Positions 8,035 through 18,173 are shown, numbered from the stretch's first letter. The stretch: 64,000 nt of DNA from Acinetobacter sp. WU_MDCI_Axc73 (GCF_025562455.1 NZ_JAHPRO010000014.1:37001-101000), one strand, 5' to 3'. Notes: generated from the letters alone by a model not told the origin. Translations and numbers: made by a program.

Positions 8035-9336
8035 ATGAAGAACTTTAAAATTAGCCTTGCATGGCAAATTTTAATTGCTTTGATCCTTGGTGTGGTTGTC
8101 GGAGCTATTTTACACAACCAACCTGAAATAAAAGACGCTGCGGTTAATAATGTTTTGAAACCTTTAGGTCAGATTTTTATTAGTTTGATTAAAATGATTG
8201 TCATTCCAATTGTTTTTTCTACACTGATTTTAGGTATTGCAGGCGTTGGTACAACAAAAAGTCTAGGAAGACTTGGCTTTAAAACAATTTTATATTTTGA
8301 AATTATTACTACGATTGCGATTATTGTAGGTTTGGTCGCAGCGAATATTTTTCAGCCAGGTGCTGGCGTAGATATGTCCGCTTTGGTGAAAACCGATATT
8401 TCTCAATATCAACATACTGCTCAGGAAGTCGAGTCTCAATCACATGGCTTGATTCAGACTATTCTGGCGTTGGTTCCAACCAATATTATTAATTCAATGG
8501 CACATGGCGAGATGCTACCTGTGATCTTCTTTGCTGTTCTGTTTGGTGTGGGTTTATCGTCCCTACCTGAAAAGACCAAAGATCCATTACTTAATGTATT
8601 CCATGCTGTTTCAGAAACTATGTTCCGTGTGACGCATATCATTATGAAATATGCGCCTATTGGGGTATTTGGTTTAATTGCAGTCACCGTAGCAAATTTC
8701 GGTTTTACATCGCTTATTCCTTTGGTTAAGTTGGTGGTTTTAGTTTACGCAGCGATCTTATTCTTTGCATTTGTGGTGTTAGGAATTACAGCAAGAATTT
8801 TTAAGATCAATATTCTGACAGTGATGCGTATTCTTAAAGATGAACTGATCTTGGCGTATTCTACAGCAAGCTCTGAAACTGTACTTCCACGCATTATGCA
8901 AAAAATGGAAGCTTATGGAGCACCAAAAGCGATTAGTAGCTTTGTGATTCCAACTGGTTATTCATTTAACCTTGATGGTTCGACACTTTACCAAAGTATT
9001 GCAGCGATCTTTATTGCGCAGCTTTATGGAATTGAATTGTCTTTGTCTCAACAAGTGATTTTGGTTGTGACATTAATGATTACTTCAAAAGGAATTGCAG
9101 GTGTACCTGGTGTTTCGTTTGTTGTGTTATTGGCAACATTGCATACAGTAGGCATCCCACTTGAAGGTTTAGCCTTTATTGCTGGGGTAGACCGTATCAT
9201 GGATATGGCGCGTACTGCACTGAATGTCGTGGGCAATGCATTGGCTGTATTGGTGATTAGTAAATGGGAAAATGCTTATGATTTTGATAAAGCAAAAGCT
9301 TATGAAGCTACTCTAAATCAACCAAAGACAAGTTAA
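8035..9336 (+). CDS. gltP: Dicarboxylate/amino acid:cation symporter (GltP/DctA family)
   Basis: Inner-membrane symporter of the SDF (DAACS) family that imports glutamate, aspartate or C4-dicarboxylates with protons or sodium. The 433 residues from ATG 8035 are hydrophobic throughout. They include the re-entrant loop motif STASSETVLPRIMQKM and the NLDGSTLYQ substrate/cation-binding motif. The start is set by AAAGGA 7 nt upstream and by the family N-terminus MKNFKISLAWQ. It ends in a strong terminator shared with the convergent amidase. The sequence does not separate glutamate from C4-dicarboxylate specificity, so the symbol is tentative. Confidence 0.85.
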   Translation: MKNFKISLAWQILIALILGVVVGAILHNQPEIKDAAVNNVLKPLGQIFISLIKMIVIPIVFSTLILGIAGVGTTKSLGRLGFKTILYFEIITTIAIIVGLVAANIFQPGAGVDMSALVKTDISQYQHTAQEVESQSHGLIQTILALVPTNIINSMAHGEMLPVIFFAVLFGVGLSSLPEKTKDPLLNVFHAVSETMFRVTHIIMKYAPIGVFGLIAVTVANFGFTSLIPLVKLVVLVYAAILFFAFVVLGITARIFKINILTVMRILKDELILAYSTASSETVLPRIMQKMEAYGAPKAISSFVIPTGYSFNLDGSTLYQSIAAIFIAQLYGIELSLSQQVILVVTLMITSKGIAGVPGVSFVVLLATLHTVGIPLEGLAFIAGVDRIMDMARTALNVVGNALAVLVISKWENAYDFDKAKAYEATLNQPKTS

Positions 9337-9351
9337 TGATTGGATAAAAAT

Positions 9352-9381
9352 AAAGACCTCATATTGAGGTCTTTATTTTTT
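9352..9381. terminator. Bidirectional terminator between symporter and amidase
   Basis: AAAGACCTCA (9352-9361) pairs with TGAGGTCTTT (9365-9374) around a TAT loop, with T-runs on both strands. It serves the convergent genes on each side. Confidence 0.9.
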
Positions 9382-9406
9382 AGAGATTACGAAAAAACGT
9401 TTAACC

Positions 9407-11110
9407 TCAATTTACTTTTTTTAATTCAGGCGTATTTAACGGAGCTTGGCGAGGCTGTGCGTATTGTTGCCATGCGTACGCTATTTTAAACAAAGTAGGT
9501 TCTGCAAATTCACGACCTAAAATTTCCATGCCGACTGGAACTCGTGGCAGACTTGGACTAGTTGTGACCATTCCAGCAGGGAGGTTCATCGCAGGAAAGC
9601 CTGAAAATGGGCTGAGTCGGTTATTAGTACCCGTGGTAGGACTTCCACCTAATACCGAAGGTAGACCTTGAATGGTTGGATATAACAGGACATCATAAGC
9701 TGCCCCCTTAGTAACGCCATCAAGGGTTTTATTATCCAGTGCATTATTGAGTCGAGTTCGTACAAAGTTAGGACGCTCCTCGGTATTTTTCTTATATTCT
9801 GCCATGATATTTTCAGCGCTTAGATCAATATTATAGGCATTAAAGTTACTGCGAGCTTCTCCACTTGCGAGAATTTCATCGTAGCTTAGATAGTGATGAT
9901 CTTTAACATTTGACCAAGATTGTAAATATTTGGTCAAACTGGTTTTAAATTCAAATGCTGACACGCTTCTATAACTGGTCAAGATTGCATTTAAGTCGTC
10001 TATGTCCACATCATCTACTGTGGCACCAGCGGCTTTTAATTGAGAAATTGCATTATCAATGGTGTTATTGACCAACTGAGTTTCAGTACTGTTGTTGCTA
10101 CCAAATAATGCACGAACTACGCCGATGTGAGCCTCTTTTAACGCATCTTTGTTTAATGATGCGGTATAGCTTGTTGGAACATTTGTCATCGTCTGATAAG
10201 CAATACTTCCATTCAGCAAAGGTGCATTGATATCCATGTTCGAGCGTTGATTGGAGAATAAACTAGCATCATATCCAGTCATCTGATCCATAAGAATTGC
10301 ACAATCCTGTACAGCTCGGCACATTGGACCTGCGGTATCTTGAAATGGGGCGAGGGGAATAATGCCACTTTGGCTGACTAAACGTAGACTTGGACGTAAA
10401 CCAAATAACCCTTCAACTGAAGAGGGTACACGTACTGAGCCTCCAGTATCTGTGCCAATTCCCACTTGTGCAAAGCTGGCTGAAATAGATGCCCCTGTTC
10501 CTGATGATGATCCACCAGGACCTTTACTTAAATCATAAGCGTTTTTGACTTGACCACCACGTGGATGTGTACCATTGCCCTGAAAACCAAAAGCAAATTC
10601 ATCTAAGTTTGCTTTACCAATGATAATGCCGCCAGCATCACGAATTTTTTTTATAATATAGGCATCCTGCTCTGGCTGGCTATACATTAATGCTTTAGAG
10701 CCAGCACTGGTTGGCATATCGAAGGTATCAATATTGTCTTTTGGCAAAACGGTAACACAATGCATAGGTCCAATAAGCTTTCCGTTTTGTTTAAAATACG
10801 CATCTAATTTATCTGCTTCAGTTAATGCAGTTTCACTGACTGTAATCACACTATTGAGTGTTACACCCTGTTTGTCATAGGTATTTATACGATTAATGTA
10901 ACCTTGTACGACTTGATGACAAGTTATACCTCCAGTTTTAATGGAAGTTTGCATTTGCTCGATTGTCCCTTCTACAAACTGATAAGGCTGAGGTGTGACA
11001 TGATTATTGCTTTGTGAATTATCGTCGCTGTCATTACAACCTGATATGAAACCTGTAAGGATGAAGAAAGGTAAGCTGAACCGTTTTAAGAGATAGGAGT
11101 GGTGAGTCAT
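9407..11110 (-). CDS. Amidase-signature lipoprotein (GatA-like fold)
   Basis: A 567-residue amidase of the amidase-signature family with the full Ser-cisSer-Lys triad: Lys124 (VLPKDNI), Ser201-203 (GGSSSGTG) and the nucleophile Ser225 (TDTGGSVRVP). Unlike cytoplasmic GatA, it has a lipoprotein signal peptide ending ISGC, so Cys25 is likely lipidated and the enzyme sits in the envelope. The mature N-terminus CNDSDDNS is acidic and flexible. Such secreted amidases hydrolyse amides of unknown identity. It is monocistronic, convergent with the glutamate symporter. Not a GatCAB subunit: no gatB or gatC nearby, and exported. Confidence 0.85.
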   Translation of the reverse strand: MTHHSYLLKRFSLPFFILTGFISGCNDSDDNSQSNNHVTPQPYQFVEGTIEQMQTSIKTGGITCHQVVQGYINRINTYDKQGVTLNSVITVSETALTEADKLDAYFKQNGKLIGPMHCVTVLPKDNIDTFDMPTSAGSKALMYSQPEQDAYIIKKIRDAGGIIIGKANLDEFAFGFQGNGTHPRGGQVKNAYDLSKGPGGSSSGTGASISASFAQVGIGTDTGGSVRVPSSVEGLFGLRPSLRLVSQSGIIPLAPFQDTAGPMCRAVQDCAILMDQMTGYDASLFSNQRSNMDINAPLLNGSIAYQTMTNVPTSYTASLNKDALKEAHIGVVRALFGSNNSTETQLVNNTIDNAISQLKAAGATVDDVDIDDLNAILTSYRSVSAFEFKTSLTKYLQSWSNVKDHHYLSYDEILASGEARSNFNAYNIDLSAENIMAEYKKNTEERPNFVRTRLNNALDNKTLDGVTKGAAYDVLLYPTIQGLPSVLGGSPTTGTNNRLSPFSGFPAMNLPAGMVTTSPSLPRVPVGMEILGREFAEPTLFKIAYAWQQYAQPRQAPLNTPELKKVN

Positions 11111-11233
11111 GATTTTGCCCCGAAATAAATCAATAATTTACAGCAAGAGCAATAAAGCAATATAAGTGCCAATAATTTAACTAAATCATTTTCTTACTTA
11201 GACTATTGGCATTTGATAAGTCATCTCTAGTTT

Positions 11234-12334
11234 TTACGACATGACTTGTTGATAAAGTTTGATGGTTTCATTGCACATTTCGTCTAAACTAAATTGATGT
11301 ACAGGCGCAACAGTTTGCGGATGATCAATATGTTGACGTACAGCGCTGAATAATGCGTCTCGATCATCTACTTCAATCAAACCTTGTGGGTACAAATGCG
11401 ATAAAATCTCTGCAACGCCACCACGGTTCCATCCAATGACTGGTGTCCCCACCGAAAGTGCCTCAAGGGCAGTTCGACCAAAAGTCTCTGCTTGATTGGA
11501 AAGAGATAGCACAATGTCGCTTAAAGCAAGCCATTCACGAATCTCAGAAGTATGCCCCACAAACGTGATCTTTTCTCTGAGCCCTCGATCCTGAATGGTC
11601 GCTTCGAGTTCATCTAGATACGCTTTCTTTTTAGGATCGGCGCCACCTACCACAATCGCATGAACATCGGGTTCATCAGTTTGAAGTTTCTCAATCAATT
11701 CAATCAGGGTTTCATGACCTTTAAGACGACTGATACGTCCTGGCAGGCAGATTAAAAATTTATTTTCTAATTGTGGAAACAACGTGTATTGCTGATTGAT
11801 CCATTGAACAGAAGGCTGATAACCATGAGGAAATGCTTTAGGATCAATTCCACGATAAATTCGAACAATATCTTGTGGCGGGCAGGTTTTATAATGATCG
11901 GTAATATATTTCACCACACTGTCTGACACCGCAATGACTTTTTCCGCTTGTGTCATAATCGCGCTATAACGATTGACTGAATAAAATCCATGTACTGTGC
12001 TAATTAAATGTGGGCGTTTATCTTTTTGAATGCCGCGTAATGCAAAATGTGTAAGCCATGCAGGGACACGCGAGCGAACATGTACAATGTCGGGTTGATG
12101 CTCCTCGATCAGCTTACGCAACGGACGGATTTGCCAAAGGCTAGAGAATGATTTTTTATGAATAGCTAGGGTAAGATGCGTAGAACCTTCAGCTTCAAGC
12201 TGAGAGACCAAACGTCCGCCGTTTGATACCACGATTGATTGATGTCCTGCCTTAATCAATGCACGTGCTATTTCAAGTGTTCCACGTTCAACACCGCCAC
12301 TATTCAGCTCAGGAAGAAGTTGCATCACTTTCAT
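11234..12334 (-). CDS. Family 4-type glycosyltransferase
   Basis: A 366-residue GT-B glycosyltransferase, probably of the lipooligosaccharide core or another envelope glycan. The N-terminal motif LLPELNSGGVERGTLEIA and the C-terminal donor-binding motif SNQAETFGRTALEALSVGTPVIG (E-x7-E type) are typical of GT4. No membrane segment is seen. ATG 12334 is preferred because GAGA lies upstream and MKVMQLLPELNSGG is the common family start; a TTG 12 bp earlier is possible. It follows the acyltransferase gene by 27 bp, suggesting one envelope operon. Sugar donor and acceptor are unknown. Confidence 0.85.
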   Translation of the reverse strand: MKVMQLLPELNSGGVERGTLEIARALIKAGHQSIVVSNGGRLVSQLEAEGSTHLTLAIHKKSFSSLWQIRPLRKLIEEHQPDIVHVRSRVPAWLTHFALRGIQKDKRPHLISTVHGFYSVNRYSAIMTQAEKVIAVSDSVVKYITDHYKTCPPQDIVRIYRGIDPKAFPHGYQPSVQWINQQYTLFPQLENKFLICLPGRISRLKGHETLIELIEKLQTDEPDVHAIVVGGADPKKKAYLDELEATIQDRGLREKITFVGHTSEIREWLALSDIVLSLSNQAETFGRTALEALSVGTPVIGWNRGGVAEILSHLYPQGLIEVDDRDALFSAVRQHIDHPQTVAPVHQFSLDEMCNETIKLYQQVMS

Positions 12335-12361
12335 GTTGTATCTCAATGAGGTATTTGAATA

Positions 12362-13297
12362 TTAATAAATGGATTCATAGCCATCAGGACGGCTTTTAAA
12401 ACGGCGATGAAACCACATATATTGAGTTGGTGCGATTCTAAGTTGGTTTTCTATAATGTGGTTAACACGTGTTGCATCATCAATTTCGTCGTCACTTGGC
12501 ATATTTTCAACCGCTGCTTCAATTAAAACATGGTATTTCGGATCACGAATATCACCATGACGATAAAAATACAATGGAACTGCTGCTGCTTTGGAAATTT
12601 TGAGTAAGCGTCGATGTGCAGTCACCGTTGCTGCTGGTACGCCGAAAAAGGGTGCCATGACACCTTGTTTTAAGCCAAAGTCCTGATCGGGGCTGTACCA
12701 GATGGCATCGGTATCTTTGAGTTTACGAATCAGTCCACGCATATCATCATGATCAATTTGATGTTTATAAATCGTGGCACGACAACGGTAAATCAACATA
12801 TCGAGTAAGGGATTATTTTGTGGTCGATAAACCACATCAGGTTCAAAATATTGTGAACAGATATACCCCCCAGCATCTAGCAATGTACTATGAGTGCCGA
12901 GCAATAAAACTCCCTGACCATTTGCTTTTGCATGAGTGATATGCTCAAGACCTTCAATACTAGAACGGTCTTTAAACCACTGCGGTGAGTACCATGCATT
13001 AAGTGTTTCAAACACGCCAACCATCATGTCGATAAATACTTGTCTGGCGTGCTGTTCAACTTCTTGTGGAGACCATTCTGGAAAGCAGACTTCAAGATTC
13101 CGAATCGTGGTTTTGCGTCTGGACTTTAAATATTTAAAAGACACACGCCCCATGACATGAGCCAAACGCCATTGAATTGACCACGGTAAGATGGCTAGAA
13201 GCATTAAAAATACAATGCCGATCCAGATGCCCCAATATTTAGGTAATAAAAAAGACCATTGGAATTCACCTGGCGTATAGGATGGTTGCTGACTCAT
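12362..13297 (-). CDS. lpxL: Lipid A acyltransferase of the LpxL/HtrB family
   Basis: Transfers a secondary acyl chain to lipid A (Kdo-lipid IVA) at the inner membrane. It has 311 residues, as in E. coli LpxL, with an N-terminal membrane helix (24-40). The catalytic HX4D motif is His136-Asp141 (THSTLLD). The conserved WYSPDQDFG block and the C-terminal QYMWFHRRFKSRP motif are also characteristic. The downstream glycosyltransferase supports a role in lipooligosaccharide assembly. LpxL versus LpxM specificity is not decided by sequence reading alone. Confidence 0.85.
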   Translation of the reverse strand: MSQQPSYTPGEFQWSFLLPKYWGIWIGIVFLMLLAILPWSIQWRLAHVMGRVSFKYLKSRRKTTIRNLEVCFPEWSPQEVEQHARQVFIDMMVGVFETLNAWYSPQWFKDRSSIEGLEHITHAKANGQGVLLLGTHSTLLDAGGYICSQYFEPDVVYRPQNNPLLDMLIYRCRATIYKHQIDHDDMRGLIRKLKDTDAIWYSPDQDFGLKQGVMAPFFGVPAATVTAHRRLLKISKAAAVPLYFYRHGDIRDPKYHVLIEAAVENMPSDDEIDDATRVNHIIENQLRIAPTQYMWFHRRFKSRPDGYESIY

Positions 13298-13481
13298 GCT
13301 TATTTAGGAACGACCAATCATGATTTGAGATGACAGCAGTGTAACATGAAGTGATTTTTAACCAACAGATTAGCAGGTGATGTAATCTAAATTGCAATGC
13401 ATAAGAATGAGTTATATGGGTAGGGTAGAGCGCATGGTGTCATGATAGCGTTTTGATGTTTTCTAAAGTCTTAATTTGAAA

Positions 13482-13508
13482 CAAGGCCTATTTTTTAAAT
13501 AGACCTTG
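13482..13508 (-). terminator. Terminator after gamma-glutamyltransferase
   Basis: CAAGG-CTATTT (13482-13493) pairs with AAATAG-CCTTG (13497-13508) with one mismatch. It lies 28 bp past the ggt stop, with a short T-run on the minus strand. The remaining gap up to the lpxL start shows nothing else. Confidence 0.6.
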
Positions 13509-13535
13509 CTATGATTTACAATGAATATTAATAAA

Positions 13536-15275
13536 TTAATAACCAGCCGCAAGCCCATCGCTGCGTGGATCGGTTGCAGCACTGATTACACCAGTTTTAC
13601 GATCAATGGCAATCGCGCCTGCATGACCCATAGTGTCGGTATAATCATCCAACATTTCAATCGGTTGACCACGGTCTTTCAAAGTCTTGGTCACATCGGC
13701 AGCAATACGGCTTTCAAGTTTTAAAGTATTCGACTCTGCACCCCAAGTACGACCATATAACCAACGTGGAGCGGCAACAGCCTCTTGTACACTCATGCCA
13801 TAGTCGACAACTCGTGTTGCAATCGCAGCTTGAGTTTGTGGCTGGCCTTCACCCCCCATCGTGCCATAAATCAAAACAGGTTGTTGATTTTTATCTAGCA
13901 TCATGGCTGCATTAAGGGTGTGAAAAGTACGTTTTTTGGGCTCTAAATGATTAACATTTTTCGGGTCAAGCGAGAAGAAACTTCCACGGTTTTGTAACAA
14001 TACGCCTGTACCTTTAGCGACCACAGCTGAACCAAAATCATGGTAAATACTCTGAATGAGGGAAACGGCATTGCCATCTTTATCGATCACGCCAAGCCAA
14101 ACTGTATCGCCTTTAGGCTCAAGAGGTGGATTTTTACCTGCGGCTTTGGTCATATCAATACGTTGTGCTTGATCTTTCCCATGTTGTTCAGACAGTAAAA
14201 ATTTAAGTGGAATTGGCGAGAATTTAGGATCGGTTAAATATTTATCTCGATCAATGAATGCTTCTTTGGTGGCCTCAACCAACAGATGATAATAATCTGC
14301 TGAGCCTTCTGGAATTGCACTCACATTGAAATTGTTGAGGATATTGAGAATTTCTAAGGATGCCATGCCTTGGGTATTGGGTGGCAAATTATAAGCAGTA
14401 TATTGGCGATATTTTACCGACAAAGGATCGACCCAATCTGCTGTATGTTGTTTAAAATCATTTAACGTCAACACACCGCCATTGGCTTGCAAGTCTTTAA
14501 CAATTGCTTTGGCAATGGAACCGTCATAAAATTCTTTTGCGCCTTTCGTGGCAATTGTATTCAAAGTCTGGGCAAGGTCAGGTTGCTTAAATACATCTCC
14601 CACTTGATAAGGTGAACCATCAGATTTGAGATAAACCCGCTTAAACTCATCGAAACGTTGCAAGTTTCGTGCGACCGAGTCTTTAGTATCAGTATTAATT
14701 GCTTCCCAGCGCGCTAAAGAGGGCGTAACAGCAAAACCTTGAGATGCATACATGATCGGTTTATTAAACAAATCTTTCCAAGCTAAACCTTTGTTGGTCA
14801 TGGAACCAGATGCGTATTTATACGCTTGATCCCATCCTGAAACGATTCCAGGAACCGTATTGGCAGATAGATAACCACGGCTTGGAATTTTGTCATAGCC
14901 TTTGGATTTATAAAAATCAATGGTGACATTTTCTCCAGCACGACCACTTGCATTCAAAGCACGTACTTGTTTAGTTTTGGCATTATAAATCAGCCAGAAG
15001 TTATCCCCACCAATGGTATTCATCTGTGGATAAACCACAGCTAAAGTTGCGGCAGCAGAAATTGCGGCATCGACTGCATTACCACCTTTTTGTAAGGTTT
15101 CGATTGCTGCCTGTGTTGCTAAATAATTAGGGGTTGTAACCGCTGCATTGGTGAGCATTGGATCGAGACAGCTTGAAGCTGTTTGGCAGTATTTGCCGGG
15201 TGATTGTTCTGCAAAAATAGATGTACTTATAACCGTTAGAAAAACAGATGCTGTAAGGAAGGAGAGCTTAGACAT
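13536..15275 (-). CDS. ggt: Gamma-glutamyltransferase, periplasmic
   Basis: Cleaves gamma-glutamyl bonds of glutathione and related compounds in the periplasm. The enzyme is made as a precursor that self-cleaves before a conserved Thr. The 579 residues begin with a signal peptide (MSKLSFLTASVFLTVISTSIFA). The processing Thr is at 391 in GDTVWLGV, followed by the small-subunit motifs GNAVSLIQS and GGEGQPQTQ. The start at 15275 is chosen because it gives a clean signal peptide and has AGG upstream; an in-frame ATG 54 bp earlier would mask it. The gene stands alone with its own terminator. Confidence 0.9.
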   Translation of the reverse strand: MSKLSFLTASVFLTVISTSIFAEQSPGKYCQTASSCLDPMLTNAAVTTPNYLATQAAIETLQKGGNAVDAAISAAATLAVVYPQMNTIGGDNFWLIYNAKTKQVRALNASGRAGENVTIDFYKSKGYDKIPSRGYLSANTVPGIVSGWDQAYKYASGSMTNKGLAWKDLFNKPIMYASQGFAVTPSLARWEAINTDTKDSVARNLQRFDEFKRVYLKSDGSPYQVGDVFKQPDLAQTLNTIATKGAKEFYDGSIAKAIVKDLQANGGVLTLNDFKQHTADWVDPLSVKYRQYTAYNLPPNTQGMASLEILNILNNFNVSAIPEGSADYYHLLVEATKEAFIDRDKYLTDPKFSPIPLKFLLSEQHGKDQAQRIDMTKAAGKNPPLEPKGDTVWLGVIDKDGNAVSLIQSIYHDFGSAVVAKGTGVLLQNRGSFFSLDPKNVNHLEPKKRTFHTLNAAMMLDKNQQPVLIYGTMGGEGQPQTQAAIATRVVDYGMSVQEAVAAPRWLYGRTWGAESNTLKLESRIAADVTKTLKDRGQPIEMLDDYTDTMGHAGAIAIDRKTGVISAATDPRSDGLAAGY

Positions 15276-15497
15276 TGAAAAAATTACCTGAAACAAATCT
15301 AGAGGCTGAATTAGCAATAAATATGCCATGATTACAATAATTTAATTTTAATGTTGTTTTAGGTTTTTATTTAAGTATTTTTTAATAATTAGGATTGTTA
15401 TCTTGCATTTAGTTTAGTTTTTCTAAATTATAGTGACAGTTAAATATACAATTCAGGAATGTATGTCGCCAATAAAAGGCGACATTTTCGTTCAAAA

Positions 15498-16130
15498 TTA
15501 ACGACGCTGATCCAATAGAATGCGTACTGCGAGTGCTGCCAAAACTGTACCCATGAACCAGCGTTGCAACTTTGCCCAGACAGGTTCTCGTTGTAAAAAA
15601 GTAGCAATCGTTCCTGCGGAAAACACGATGAGAGCATTGATGGAAACACTTACCATAATTTGAATGATTCCAAGCTGGATAGATTGAAATAGGATACTGG
15701 CATGTTGTGGATGAATAAACTGCGGCAACAATGACAAATACATGATGGCAATTTTAGGATTAAGTAAGTTGGTGAAAAACCCCATTAAAAAAAGTTTGAT
15801 TGGAGAATCAGACGATAAATTTTTGATATCAAAAATTGGATCCGCATTGGGCTTTAAGGCTTTCCATGCTAACCAAAGTAAATAAATAGCACCAGCAATA
15901 CGAATGGCATCATAGGCATAAGGAATAGCAACCACGAGTACTGTGATGCCAAGTGAAGCGCATAACATATAAAATATGAAGCCTGTTGCAACGCCAGCAA
16001 GAGAAATAAAACCCGCAGTTTTGCCTTGGCAAATCGATCGTGAAATCAGATAGATCATATTTGGGCCAGGTGTAAGTACCATAGCCAGACAAATCAATGC
16101 AAAGGCGATAACTTGAGAAGCATCGAGCAT
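15498..16130 (-). CDS. LysE/RhtB-family amino acid exporter
   Basis: A 210-residue inner-membrane protein with about six hydrophobic segments and the LysE/RhtB N-terminal signature MVLTPGPNMIYLISRSICQG. The family exports lysine, homoserine, threonine or other amino acids; the substrate here cannot be assigned. It reads alone on the minus strand. A hairpin at 15463-15485 lies just after its stop but lacks a good U-tract in this direction. Confidence 0.88.
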   Translation of the reverse strand: MLDASQVIAFALICLAMVLTPGPNMIYLISRSICQGKTAGFISLAGVATGFIFYMLCASLGITVLVVAIPYAYDAIRIAGAIYLLWLAWKALKPNADPIFDIKNLSSDSPIKLFLMGFFTNLLNPKIAIMYLSLLPQFIHPQHASILFQSIQLGIIQIMVSVSINALIVFSAGTIATFLQREPVWAKLQRWFMGTVLAALAVRILLDQRR

Positions 16131-16225
16131 ACTTGTTTTCTCATGATTTATTATGATTGCTGATTTTAATTGTTATAGCGGCAAACGCGTAATTTTGTAA
16201 ATCTTATTTTTGACATATATCAAAA

Positions 16226-16256
16226 AACCTCTCAATCTTAAGTAAGACGAGAGGTT
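16226..16256 (-). terminator. Terminator after uup
   Basis: AACCTCTC (16226-16233) pairs with GAGAGGTT (16249-16256), and TCTTA pairs with TAAGA inside. On the minus strand it is followed by a run of T. It lies 13 bp after the uup stop. Confidence 0.85.
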
Positions 16257-16268
16257 GTTTTTGAATGA

Positions 16269-18173
16269 TTAATTGCCTTTAGTTAAATTTTCCAGTTCGT
16301 CCCAACGTTCCAATTTTTCAAGCAATTGTTCCTCAATTTCAGCCAATCGTTGGCTGGCTTGAGTCGCTGCTGTGGCATCTTTTACAAACCAAGAACCATC
16401 AGCTAGCTTTTGAGAAAGGTCGGTTTGTTCGGCTTCTAGTTTTTCAATTTCGGCAGGGAGTTGCTCAAGCTCACGTTGATCTTTAAAACTTAGTTTAACT
16501 TTCTTGGCTTGAACAGGGGCTTTATTTGATTCTGCTTTGGCTTGAGCTTTTTTAACATCAGATTTTTGATCAACGACAGTTTGATTTGGACGCTGCAATA
16601 GATAATCTTGATAGCCGCCGACATATTCTTCGATTCCACCTTGACCATCGAAGACCCATGTTGAGGTCACCACATTGTCCATAAATGCGCGGTCATGGCT
16701 AATTAAAAGTAAAGTACCTTTATATTCAGCGAGCATTTCTTCAAGTAATTCTAACGTCACCATATCCAGATCATTGGTCGGTTCGTCCATCACGATCAGA
16801 TTAGATGGTTTTAGTAATAATTTCGCGAGTAAAACACGATTACGCTCGCCACCTGACAATGCTTTGACAGGAGTACGCGCACGCTCAGGCGAAAACAGGA
16901 AATCTTGTAAATAACTATAAATATGGCGGCGCTGGCCATTCACATCGATAAAGTCTGAGCCTTCAGAGACATTCGCCATCACTGACTTTTCTAAGTCCAA
17001 TTGATTTCGCAATTGATCAAAATAAGCAACTTCAAGCTGAGTACCTGTTTTAACTGTTCCCTGATGTGCTATATCACCTAAAATCGCTTTAATTAAGGTT
17101 GTTTTGCCGACACCATTATCACCGACAAGTCCGATACGGTCACCACGTAGTACGATTGCAGAGAAATCACGAATCAGTAGATTACTATCGTAACTAACAC
17201 TAAGATGCTCAATATCAAAGACCAACTTGCCAGAGCGTTGCGCATCCTGCACACCCATATTAACTTTGCCCTGCTGAAAGCGACGTGCTTTAGACTCTTC
17301 ACGCAAATCTTTTAGGGCACGAACGCGACCTTCATTACGGGTACGGCGTGCTTTAATCCCTTGACGAATCCACGCCTCCTCTTCTGCAAGTTTCTTTTCA
17401 AACAAGGCATTTTGTTTTTCTTCAGCTTCGAGTTGCTGTGCTTTTAAATCTAAGTAGCGAGAATAGTTACCTTCATAGCTACGTAAAATACCTCGATCTA
17501 GTTCTACAATGCGGGTTGCCAAACGATCCACAAAAGAACGGTCATGCGAAATAAACAGTAAAGTTAAATTATTTTGCTCGAGTAAGAATTTTTCTAGCCA
17601 TTCAATACTTTCAACATCCAAGTGGTTAGTCGGCTCATCAAGCAGTAAAATATCAGGTTGGGTCAGTAACGCGCGCGCAAGTAACACGCGACGTTTACGG
17701 CCACCTGACAGGTCAGCAAGATCGGCATCTGGATCTAGTCCCATTTTCCCTAAAATCGTATTGACCTTGTTTTCTAGTGCCCAGCCATCCACTTGATCCA
17801 GTTTATGCTGTAAATGTCCCATTCGGTCACAAGCATCCATATCGCCTAATACGCAGGCATCACTGGCTTCATGGTATTCTTTGAGGACGGTTGCTGCTTC
17901 GCCTGCACCATCGGCGACGATATCCGCAACTTTACCCGAATCCATTGGAACGTCTTGAGCAAGCATGGAAACAGTCAGTCCATTTTGAATAGAAACTTCA
18001 CCGCGATCGGGCAAGAGACTTCCCTCAATCAGCTTAAGTAAAGTAGACTTGCCTTCGCCATTACGACCGATCAAACACACTCGTTCGCCGCGCTCCAATA
18101 CAAAATTCGCGCCGTCGAGGAGGGCGGGTCCACCAAATGCCAGTTGGACATCCCTTAAAGTAATATAGGCCAT
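16269..18173 (-). CDS. uup: ABC-F family ATPase Uup
   Basis: A cytoplasmic protein of two fused ABC ATPase domains without membrane segments (634 residues). Walker A motifs are GRNGEGKST and GDNGVGKTT, signatures LSGGRKRRVLLARAL and LSGGERNRVLLAKLL, and Walker B motifs LLLDEPTNHLD and LIVMDEPTNDLD. A charged coiled coil in the last 80 residues distinguishes Uup from EttA or YheS. ABC-F proteins act on ribosomes; Uup is also linked to precise excision of transposons. ATG 18173 is chosen because it gives the family start MAYITLRDVQL with GGAAA upstream; a TTG 12 bp earlier is less likely. It diverges from slyX. Confidence 0.9.
   Translation of the reverse strand: MAYITLRDVQLAFGGPALLDGANFVLERGERVCLIGRNGEGKSTLLKLIEGSLLPDRGEVSIQNGLTVSMLAQDVPMDSGKVADIVADGAGEAATVLKEYHEASDACVLGDMDACDRMGHLQHKLDQVDGWALENKVNTILGKMGLDPDADLADLSGGRKRRVLLARALLTQPDILLLDEPTNHLDVESIEWLEKFLLEQNNLTLLFISHDRSFVDRLATRIVELDRGILRSYEGNYSRYLDLKAQQLEAEEKQNALFEKKLAEEEAWIRQGIKARRTRNEGRVRALKDLREESKARRFQQGKVNMGVQDAQRSGKLVFDIEHLSVSYDSNLLIRDFSAIVLRGDRIGLVGDNGVGKTTLIKAILGDIAHQGTVKTGTQLEVAYFDQLRNQLDLEKSVMANVSEGSDFIDVNGQRRHIYSYLQDFLFSPERARTPVKALSGGERNRVLLAKLLLKPSNLIVMDEPTNDLDMVTLELLEEMLAEYKGTLLLISHDRAFMDNVVTSTWVFDGQGGIEEYVGGYQDYLLQRPNQTVVDQKSDVKKAQAKAESNKAPVQAKKVKLSFKDQRELEQLPAEIEKLEAEQTDLSQKLADGSWFVKDATAATQASQRLAEIEEQLLEKLERWDELENLTKGN

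Noticed and set aside
15463..15485. ATGTCGCC / GGCGACAT hairpin after the LysE-type gene
   Set aside because: The T-run is on the wrong strand for the gene it follows; no plus-strand transcript is expected here.
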